Below, piece by piece: positions 56,321 through 64,000 of a DNA stretch of 64,000 nt (position 1 is the first letter of the stretch; every line of letters begins with the position of its first letter). The position numbers and the translations under genes are program-made. Source of the stretch: Paracentrotus lividus (Eukaryota; Echinodermata; Echinoidea; Camarodonta; Echinidae); the NCBI GenBank assembly GCA_940671915.1, contig CALNVZ010000406.1:31051-95050 (forward strand), written 5' to 3'. The notes under the pieces are model-generated. The model saw only the letters and a program-made list of their open reading frames with translations. It was not told the origin of the DNA and did not search any database.

Positions 56321-56470
56321 CGATCCATACTTGATTTGATCGAGTTCTGGTTGATGTCAATCTATATCCATGCTGTACCGCCATTTGATTCAACTGAAAG
56401 TAACTATGAACCCAAAATCCTGCTGATTGGGACGTTTAGTCATACCGACCCTATGATCACTGAAGAAAAG
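56321..56470 (+). CDS. ROC exon 5: helix and G4-like SHTD
   Basis: Fifty codons in phase 0 at both ends (acceptor AATATGTCAG, donor AAG|GTGAGA). A helix (RSILDLIEFWLMSIYIHA) is followed by a polar loop (PPFDSTESNYEPK) and the strand/loop ILLIGTFSHTDPMITEEK. ROC proteins commonly carry THxD in place of the NKxD guanine-specificity motif of Ras; here the sequence is GTFSHTD, with the aspartate retained. The intron from exon 4 is about 10 kb and contains several giant fold-back elements. The next exon (end of ROC, start of COR) was not found in the remaining 7.5 kb. Confidence 0.87.
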
Positions 56471-56589
56471 GTGAGATAAGTTAATGAACTATATATGATA
56501 TTATTGAATTATGCATATACATGTATATTGTCACTATTTTTGAAGAAATAAAGTTATTTATTTAGAGCAATGTGAGGAAATTGAATCTT

Positions 56590-58330
56590 TAGAGAAAAGG
56601 GGGAGAATTGATATGCTGTATACCAAAGTCAGGAAGCTGAATGGGACAGACCAGAAAAAGCTAACAAGCCAAGGCATTGATACAAAAACTGGTGAAAGAT
56701 TGACAGATAATTCAGACATTCAACGTAGATGGTGGAACACATCGAAGAACTGTATGATAAAAGATGCAAAGCCAGATGATATACACATAGAAGTGAAGAG
56801 ACTGTTAGATCAAGAGACATTGGCCCACACTTGCTCAGCTCTGAAATATGTAAGCCATTGATGAATAAAGGGAAAGAGACATATGGTATAGACGAACTAC
56901 CAATTGAACTTTTCAAGAACCTAGATGGAAAGATGAGAGAAGAGCTGGAAAGATTGTGTGTAATCATCTATGAACAGGAAACTGGCCGAAAGACTTCCTT
57001 AGAACAGTCATGATACCAATACCCAAGAAAAATAATGCAACAAAAGCTCAGATTTTTCGCACTATAATTTGATTTGCATGCATCAAAGATTGTCTTAAAA
57101 TTGTTACAAGGAGAATGATCAAGAAAGCTGAAGACTTCATAGGATGCGATCAATTTGGTTTTCGGAGTGGACTTGGCACTCGTGAGGCTATAGCAGTCAT
57201 GAGAATCCTTTGTGACGTAGTCTAGAAGTACAGAAGGATTTAAATATTGCTTTTTGGACTACGAAAAAGCATTTGATCGAGTGAACTGGGTTAAGCTACT
57301 GGATGTGTTAAAGTCTGTTGGAGTAGACTGGAAGGAAAGACGCCTCATCAAAAACTTATACCTAGACAGACAGTGTGCATAAAAACAGCACATGGTGACT
57401 CCGAACCAGGGAGTATTGGAGAGGAGTTCGACAAGGCTGCCCACTTTCTCCCATCTTGTTCAACGTCTACGCCGAAGCAATGGTGCAAGAAGCATTCGCA
57501 AACATGAAGATGGCATATTGTAGGTGGAAAGAAGAGTGAACTCTGTAAGGTTTGCTGATGATAAGGCCATTGTGAGCGATAGTGAAGAAGGCTTCAACGA
57601 CTTATGGACTCGCTCGTTCAGTGGGAGAGGATTCGGAATGAGGATAAATATCAAACAAAACAAAATAATGAAAGTGACAAGATAACAGGAGTTTGACTTA
57701 AACATTGAAGTCAGTGGGAAGAAACTGGAGCAGGTTAACCACTTCCTAACCTTGGAAGTGTCATCTCTAGTGATGCCTACAATACTAGGAGATAAAACTC
57801 GTCAATGCTAGCCAAGAAAGCATTCACAAAGCCATAGTAGGGTTCTGACAGCGAAAAGGCTAAATCAAAACTTAAGAAAGAACTAGCCAAATGTTGTTGG
57901 TTTGGAGTGTTGGCTTGTTATGGGCTCTGAGACCTGGAGCCATCGGAGCAGAAGAAAGGATGCTTGAAGTTAGAAATGTTGGGTATGGAGGCGAATGGAG
58001 CAATCAGCTGGAAAGTATAAAGTACGAAATGATGAGGTATTAAGCGAGTGAAGGAAGAAAGGATCTGCTGAAAATCATCAGAAGACGCAAGAGAACTGGT
58101 TATGGACATTCGTGAGGAAGAAATATGCTCGAGACGTACTTGAAGGGATAAATGATGGAAGGGGGAGGGGAGACAAGAACCGGGTGGTGTCTGCCTGAAG
58201 AACTTACTTATGGAATGATGAAGAGGAAAGCCAGAAGATCGAGAGGGATGGAGAAAGGACTGACTATTGACTATATGGTGTGTGGACCTGCCCCATTGGC
58301 AGAACACCCAAGAAGAAGAATACATTGGTG
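56590..58330 (+). mobile_element. LINE relic, plus strand, frameshifted
   Basis: Fragments appear in the right order but in changing frames: VRKLNGTDQKKLTSQGIDTK, RRWWNTSKNCMIKDA, YGIDELPIELFKNLDGKM, KAEDFIGCDQFGFRSG, LDYEKAFDRVNWVKLLDVLK (catalytic motif A with the first Asp), a broken motif B, VRFADDKAIVS (FADD, catalytic), EQVNHF and DLLKIIRRRKRTGYGH. This is the reverse transcriptase and C-terminus of a non-LTR element, without an endonuclease domain. Stops and indels make it inactive. It lies downstream of ROC exon 5 and interrupts the expected next intron. Confidence 0.85.
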
Positions 58331-58404
58331 TGTGATTATTATTATTGTTATTTTTTTAATCTTAGAAGATTAATTAATGGATGTGCATGTGAATATTGTC
58401 CCTT

Positions 58405-58990
58405 TACACTGTTAGAAAAAAATAAACAAGTTGTTTAAAATCTTAAACAACTGCGTGTTAACCGGTGAATCGCACAGCGTTGTTGAGAAAATAAACAACC
58501 TGTAGTTGTTCAAAACTTTAACACTCTTGTTGTTTAAAAGTTTAAACCACCTGTTGTTTAATGGTTGTTTAAACTATCAACAGTATTGTTTAACCCTTCT
58601 CTCCAAAAATAAATACGCTCCAACTTTTGGTTAACGCGGCCGGGTGTCGAACTCATGACCTTTCGATTACAAGGCAGACGCTCTATCCACTGAGCCAACA
58701 CATCTATACACATACAAGTTTAATGTGTGAGGCTTAAGTTCTTCGCAATGATTGAAATGTTGCGCCGATTCACCTTCCATATGTAACGAGTGATGCTATT
58801 GGCTCATGGCTATCACGTGACATTTGCCTTGGCCTGTTTAAACAAAATTGTTTAATATCTAGACTGTAATCTCTGAACGGGTCTTTTTTGAGGCTATAAA
58901 ACCTCGCTTTTCCCGTTTTAAACAACAATGTTTAAATATTAAAGAAGAATGTTTAACTCTTAAACCAATATATTTTAAACAGCGAAATAT
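58405..58990. mobile_element. TTGTTTAAAC-rich element with tRNA-like core
   Basis: Between ACACTGTTAGAAAAAAATAA and about 58990 the word GTTTAAACAA and its variants recur more than ten times on both strands. Inside (58627-58697, minus strand) is GGCTCAGTGGATAGAGCGTC, then GCCTTGTAATCG and GAGTTCGACACCC, i.e. A-box and B-box-like tRNA parts with poor stems. The right boundary is unclear. Confidence 0.6.
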
Positions 58991-59089
58991 CAAACCAGGT
59001 CATTTCTGTTTTTATACACTTTTTATAAAGAAATGATATCCATATAGCTCCCATAGACAGATAGAGGAAAACAACAGAGGTTCAAGAAG

Positions 59090-59262
59090 ATATATCGTCG
59101 GCTTTGAGCCAGAATGGCGCTATTGTAGATCAAGGATGTTCCGTATGGAGCCAGAATGGCGCTATTACCATTGACTTTGTACAGTAATAGCGCCCTTCTG
59201 GCTCTCAACGGAACATCTGTAAGATGCAATAACGCCCTTATGGCTCCCAACAGACGATATTT
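59090..59262. mobile_element. Short fold-back, ~170 bp
   Basis: GAGCCAGAATGGCGCTATT occurs twice in the left half, and AATAGCGCCCTTCTGGCTC and AATAACGCCCTTATGGCTCC in the right half. The centre is at about 59180. The arms extend into CGTCGGCTTTG and CAACAGACGA. Confidence 0.85.
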
Positions 59263-59764
59263 TGTTTGTGCTGTTGCCACATTTTTTTTCCAAAAAGGAT
59301 GCGCCCAACAATAAACAGGTCGTGATTATTCAGCAGAATGTATAATTTCTTTGAAGAATACATTAGTAGATTTCAATGAAATTCATCTTAATCAGACTTC
59401 AATTTTGTGCGTCAGTGGACTCCAGTTGCATTTAAACGTCTTCGCAATGCATCCTTTCCTCTTACCTTGGACCATATGAAAGCTATAAATGGTTTTATAA
59501 TAATGATAATTGATAAACCCCACCTGCCAAAATGGCTATTGTTTGCCTTCGGTCTTTTGCTTGACCATGTGTATTCAATAAATACTACCAGGAATGAAAA
59601 GTGACACCGGCTTTTTTTTGTTTTATGTTTTGGTATGGTTGATGACATTATATGCGTGCTTTATGAAGAAAGTATAACAATATAAAGGAAGCCGAATACA
59701 TGTATGTAAAGTAAATATCATTCATGCATTATGTTGTAATATCCCGAAAAATTCTCCGAAAATG

Positions 59765-60377
59765 TTAAAAATGCTAAGCAGACAATTTTCTTGGGCGATA
59801 ATTGCTCCATAGACATTTGCTCCTGTGATTTGCTCCGCCGATAAATGCTCCACATACACTCTAAAAAAAATGAGTAAAATCTTACCCAATATTGAGCAAA
59901 AAGGTAACTCGCGTGAAATTGAGTAAAAAATATTACTCATGCGTTGAGCTAAATGTTGTTGACTAAAAAATATTACTCATGCGGTTGAGCTAAATGTTAC
60001 TCAGAAAAGAGTAACTTTTAGTCATCTATGTATCATTCCTAATCCTAGCTTCGAAAGGAGTAAACCATTAACCATTAGTTTACTCATTTTCTTGCGAGTT
60101 ACCTTTTGACTCTGTTAAGAGTAAACAAAATTTACTCCGTTGGGAGTAAAGCATTAGTTTGCTCCGTTGGGAGTAAAGCATTAGTTTACTCATTTTCTTG
60201 CGAGTTACCTTTTTTTTACATTGTAGAAGTATTTTGCTCAACCATCACTTGCTCTGCTGATAATTGTTGTGCTGACAGTTGCTCAGCCAATATTCTTCCG
60301 ACAAATCCTTCACCGACAATTTTTAAGGCCAAAAATTGTGCACCATTTTTGTTGCAGCTGATATATGCTCCGGTCAT
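59765..60377. repeat. Degenerate minisatellite GCTCCGCCGATAATT, interrupted
   Basis: Loose ~15-17-bp repeats (GGCGATAATTGCTCC, TGCTCCGCCGATAAATGCTC, TTGCTCTGCTGATAATTG, TGCTCAGCCAATA) flank both sides of the MITE at 59855-60224 and run up to the 5' edge of the LINE. Confidence 0.65.
59855..60224. mobile_element. GAGTAAA-rich MITE, ~370 bp
   Basis: ACACTCTAAAAAAAATGAGT at the left and AGTTACCTTTTTTTTACA, then TTGT, at the right form loose inverted ends. The body has repeated TAAAAAATATTACTCATGCG (twice) and GGGAGTAAAGCATTAGTTTG (twice). It is inserted in the GCTCCGCCGATAATT minisatellite. Confidence 0.65.
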
Positions 60378-62125
60378 ACAATGGAACAACAACAAGGCAG
60401 CTGGGCTCGATGATCTTCTCTGTGAGCAGATAAAACACCTTGGCCTTGTAACACTCAAGTGGCTCCTCAACATGCTCAACACCTGCCTCGACACAAACAA
60501 GATACCCAAGATCTGGAGAAAATCCAATGCCATCGCCTTACTAAAGCCAGGCAAAGACCCAGCGGTCCCGAAGAGCTACAGACCTATCTCCCTGCTATGT
60601 CATACCTACAAGCTGTTTGAGCGCCTCCTGCTGAATCGGATTGCCACCTTTGTGGATGACCATCTTATCCCTGAACAGGCTGGTTTCAGACCTGGAAAGT
60701 CCTGTACTGGCCAACTACTCAACCTTACCCAGCATATTATTGAGGATGGTTTTGAGAAGGGCCTGATCACAGGAGCTGCCTTTGTAGACCTATCAGCAGC
60801 TTACGACACTGTCAACCATCGGATCCTAGCCAAGAAGCTCTTTGATCTGACTAAAGACCTGAAGTTCACAGAGCTCATCCAATCAATGCTATCCAACAGG
60901 CGCTTCTTCGTAGATCTCAATGGGAGCCACAGTAGATGGCGCACCCGGAAGAATGGCCTACCTCAAGGGAGTGTCCTTGCCCCACTCCTATTCAACATCT
61001 ACACCAATGATCAACCGGTCCATCCAGAAAGTAGGAGCTTCATATACGCAGATGACCTCTGTATCGCCTCGCAGTGTGACTCATTCAAGGAAATTGAAGC
61101 TACACTTTCATCTGCTCTGGATGGTCTTGTCCCATACTACGGATCCAACCACCTTCGTGCAAATCCCTCCAAGACGCAGATCAGCGCTTTCCATCTTAAA
61201 AATAGAGAGGCCAACCGTCAACTAAAGGTCAAGTGGTATGGTAAGGCTATAGAGCACACTTTCAACCCAGTTTACCTTGGGGTCACTCTAGATCGCTCCC
61301 TCACCTACAAGAATCACATCCTGAAAACAAATAAGAAGGTCAGTGCCAGGAACAGCATCCTGAAGAAGCTAGCTAACTCGAAATGGGGCACTGATGCAAG
61401 TACCATCCGCACAACAGCCCTTGCCCTCTGCTACTCAGCTGCAGAATATGCATGCCCTGTATGGGCAGACGATCTTTACATCCTGAGTGGCATCGCCCCT
61501 CCTCACATCAGGAGGTCTGCACTCTCTCAAAAGGAGAAACTCAAACAAGAAAATGATCCACTCCACCCTCTCTTCAATGCCTTGCCAACAACAAAGCGTT
61601 TGAGATCCAGGCATAGTTTTCTTCACAGTACCGTGTCCCTCAACCAGAGCCCCCACAACTGTAGGTAAGACCTTTGGTCAACCCGTCTTGAGTCTGCGCC
61701 TCACAATGTCATCATCCGCCTTAAGGAATCCCTCCCACCAGGATTCCGTGAACCCTGGCCGTTCTGGCTTTGCTTGAACCGCCTGCGGGCTGGAGTTGGC
61801 CGTTGCACGGTGTTAATGGCCAAATGGGGCATCGACACTGAAGGAAGGCCAGTATGCGAATGCGGAGAGGAGGAGACCATGAGTCACCTTCTACAATGCC
61901 CTCTTCTCCCCTTCCCCTGCTCCCAAGCTGACCTTACTACTCTTTCGCCTAATGGGATCGCCTGCGTTCAATACCTAATGGGTAGAGTCTAATTAAGATT
62001 CCCCTAAGAACCAATACAAGTATATACATGACATGCAATGAATACTATGATCTTTAAAATGTAATCAAGTATAATTACAAATCAAACAGAAGAATAGGAG
62101 AAAGGACTCGAGAAGAAGAAGATAC
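60378..62125 (+). mobile_element. Jockey-like LINE, 5'-truncated, near-intact RT
   Basis: Reverse transcriptase starts at NNKAAGLDDLLCEQIKHLG and is open to a stop at 61666. Motifs in order: LKPGKDPAVPKSYRPISLL, EQAGFRPGKSC, AAFVDLSAAYDTVNH (motif A), GLPQGSVLAPLLFNIYTND (motif B), FIYADDLCIA (YADD, motif C) and LGVTLDRSLTYKNHI. After the stop, RLRAGVGRCTVLMAKWG and the zinc-knuckle-like CECGEEETMSHLLQC follow. The endonuclease domain is missing (5' truncation). About 84 bp are deleted in frame near 61472, between VWA and DDLYILSG, relative to the copy at 29676. The tail is CTCGAGAAGAAGAAG. The start codon further upstream belongs to the neighbouring repeat, not to the element. Confidence 0.9.
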
Positions 62126-62718
62126 AAATAAATTTTCCCCTCTCTTAGCAAACTCTGGGGATAACAACATTAGCGAATAAAGATGGTGTCCCAAATACCA
62201 GGCAAAATATAAAGGCATGAGGCAAAAATAAATATGTTCAAAGATTATGTAAAAGTGTTTTTCTTACAAAGGCCTGTATTCTAAAGCGTAGACTGAGTTT
62301 GTAGTTGTTGCAGTTTTTTCTCTAATTCACAAAAAAAAATTATAATTTAGAATGCTAATTTTTAATATAAATTTTCCTTATATAATTCATGACAATTGTA
62401 TCCTAAAAATTATGTTATTGATATCTATTACACATGTATTTTATTGGTTTATGAATTTGTTATCTATTTTTTTGTTTATTCAACCTTTTGTTCCTTTTTT
62501 TCGCAGTAACTTTTCCAATCATGATTATGGTAAAATAAATCATTTTCACCCAATGAAATTGAAAAAATCATATCTTTATGGATAAGGTTATTGAATGATT
62601 TGTATATTTAAGATAATAAAGGGATTATTTTTTAACAAGCCTCATTTGTGCTTTTTATATTCCCGCCACAATTGTATGTACTAAGAAGACAAATTGTTTG
62701 TAATATGTTTTTAATGTG

Positions 62719-62751
<33 letters not shown>

Positions 62752-63159
62752 ATTAGAAATCAATCTTGGTACTGGATTTTTTTTCCATTCACAATTGTTA
62801 GGAATGATATAAATAATATTTTAACCAAAACTAAGCATTCTAGGAGCTTTATTTAGTGAATTAGAGAAAAAAGTATAGTTTCATGAATAAATTAACATAA
62901 TTAATTCATATAAAATAAAATATATGAATTTAGTGAAATTTACCTATGCAACCGCGTAGTAGATTACGTCATTCTCTACCATCGTGCAAATTTTCGCCGC
63001 AATCGCGCGATCCGCGGCCGAGATCTTAAGAGGGGGGGGGGGCATAATGCCCCCCCCCCCCGAATGACTATGATCAAAATACCCCGGGAGTATTATGGTT
63101 AATCATGTTAAAAATGTGTTTATGATATGTATTGATTAAACACAGTTTTTACAAGAAGA
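62126..63159. other. AT-rich sequence with poly-A and a G/C hairpin
   Basis: It includes a 32-nt A run (62719-62750). At 63032-63061 a run of 11-12 G is separated by CATAATG from 12 or more C, a perfect strong hairpin. The rest is AT-rich with no coding signal. Confidence 0.6.
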
Positions 63160-63930
63160 GCTTGGTTCCAAAAGGGACTAAATCAATATCTGACCAAATT
63201 TCACTTTTTAATCTAAATATATGCACCTAGCACAAGGGATTAAAATGCCCAACATTGCATTCCAAAATTTTTTTGGAATTTTTTTTTTTGAGGTTTCAAA
63301 TTTCTGTTTCATTCCAAAAGGGACTTAATCCAAAACAGTTTTTTTCCAAAAGGGACTAAATCCAGTCTGTGGATTCTAAATATCAAACTTTAACTATGTT
63401 CCCGTCGGATATATATTCTGATTTTTGCACACAGGCTGTAGATATTGATCTAAGATTTTGAAAGAAAATTTGAATAAATTTGATTAATATTCAAGAATTT
63501 AATGAATATTCTTGGATTCAGTCCCTTTTGGAATGAAATATTTGAACCGACTGAAAATCAAATTTGTTGCCGAAAATTTTTTTTTTTCGAAATTTATGAT
63601 TTTTACTTTTATTTTATTCATACACCTTCAGAATAACATTTAAACACATTTTTGGCTGACCAAAAACTTCAATTAGGCAAAATAATTGGGAAAATAGACG
63701 ATTTACGGGAGTCATTCCAAAAGGGACTAAATCCATAGAAATTGAAATTTCAAAAATTCATAAAAAATAAAAAATTTTATCTAGATTTTTTTAATTGTTA
63801 TTAAAATGGTCTAAGACAATTATACTAGCATGTGTACCAAAATTAAGTCATATGGTTCACGGTAAAGTGATAAATAAAAAATCATTGATTTACTCGAAAT
63901 CTCCAAAAGTGGATTTACTCCCTTTTGGAA
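63160..63930. repeat. Bidirectional CCAAAAGGGACTAAATCC motif cluster
   Basis: TTCCAAAAGGGACTAAATC-like words occur near 63168, 63313, 63345 and 63714 on the plus strand. Inverted forms occur near 63517 (GGATTCAGTCCCTTTTGGAA) and 63902 (GTGGATTTACTCCCTTTTGG). The spacing is irregular (30-200 bp) and the sequence between words is AT-rich and not obviously repeated. Confidence 0.75.
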
Positions 63931-64000
63931 ACAAACTCTTCATATGTATTTATGTTTAAAAAGTAGTTTGGAACACTTCTGTACAAAACAAATTTTGTTA

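Larger units (their letters stand above)
21454..56470 (+). other. ROCO-family GTPase gene, partial, seven proposed exons
   Basis: This is the span of one inferred gene. Five exons (21454-21592, 23959-24056, 43973-44163, 46178-46264, 56321-56470) and two mini-exons (41217-41272, 42866-42911) join in matching phases: 2, 1, 0, 1, 0, 0 across successive introns. The product contains, in order, a P-loop, a switch-I-like STKGTEL, the DFGGQ motif typical of ROC domains, and a THxD-like G4 element (SHTD). ROC domains occur in LRRK, MFHAS1 and related ROCO proteins, where they act as a GTP switch next to a COR dimerisation domain. No COR, LRR, ankyrin or kinase segment was found, so the gene must continue beyond the recognised exons. 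Almost all intron sequence is transposable-element debris. Family assignment rests on motifs recognised by eye; the exact subfamily is unknown. Confidence 0.82.

Noticed and set aside
58627..58697. tRNA-Thr-like gene
   Set aside because: A- and B-box words are present, but the anticodon stem has only about four pairs around an eight-base loop, and the sequence is inside a repeat-rich element.
60106..60377. N-terminal extension of the 520-codon reverse-transcriptase frame
   Set aside because: The first ~90 codons are encoded by the MITE and minisatellite next to the LINE. Reverse-transcriptase homology begins only at NNKAAGLDD, so the upstream ATG is a chance fusion.

Overview
The window is AT-rich, intron-rich and packed with transposable elements. 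It reads as animal nuclear DNA, most likely from a marine invertebrate deuterostome such as an echinoderm (sea urchin or a relative). The main reasons are a ROCO-type GTPase gene split by long introns, CR1/L2-, Jockey- and Tc1-like relics, tRNA-derived elements, and a very high density of fold-back (palindromic) elements. The organism is inferred, not proven. There is no sign of a prokaryotic operon, a CRISPR array or an intact functional RNA gene.

The one host gene I can support is a partial ROCO-family gene on the + strand. Exons at 21454-21592 (G1/P-loop), 23959-24056 (G2/switch I), 43973-44163 (G3, DFGGQ), 46178-46264 and 56321-56470 (G4-like) join in compatible splice phases and rebuild most of a ROC (Ras-of-complex) domain. 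The N-terminus lies outside the window or was not found, and the COR and later domains were not found. Two further mini-exons, Q (41217-41272) and P (42866-42911), lie in the 20-kb intron between G2 and G3. They fit the same phases and together add a 34-codon Ser/Thr-rich cassette.

Layout. 1-13.25 kb: about four and a third tandem copies of a ~3-kb unit, each carrying degraded-looking copies of P and Q; the text is full of private small insertions, like unpolished long-read sequence. 12.98-15.3 and 17.88-20.26 kb: two related 2.3-kb elements in opposite orientation with long, multi-hairpin terminal repeats, flanking a CR1/L2-like fragment, a ~195-bp tandem repeat and a 600-bp fold-back. 21.4-24.1 kb: ROC exons 1 and 2, with a fold-back and a Tc1-like end in the intron. 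24.1-31 kb: a stratified nest of fold-back elements and a truncated Jockey-like LINE inserted into an older repeat whose uninterrupted copy lies at 25 kb. 31-37.3 kb: inverted arms enclosing a ~225-bp satellite and a minus-strand non-autonomous LTR element. 37.4-40 kb: a CCGTCACAC-ended repeat-rich element. 40.9-43.2 kb: a clean copy of the exon-bearing unit. 44-46.3 kb: ROC exons with a minus-strand LINE relic between them. 46.7-53.3 kb: microsatellites and giant fold-backs, some nested. 53.3-56.2 kb: a fold-back split by 2.4 kb. 56.3 kb: the G4 exon. 56.6-62.1 kb: two LINE remnants with fold-backs between them. 62.1-64 kb: AT-rich sequence with a G/C hairpin and an unusual 18-bp motif repeated on both strands.

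The most interesting observation is that the Q+P exon pair is a phase-symmetric (1-1), 102-nt cassette. Any number of copies could be added to, or skipped from, the G2-G3 insert of the ROC domain without breaking the frame, and the pair sits in a tandemly amplified 3-kb unit at the left of the window. Whether the array belongs to this gene, to an upstream paralogue, or is misplaced by the assembly cannot be decided from the window alone.
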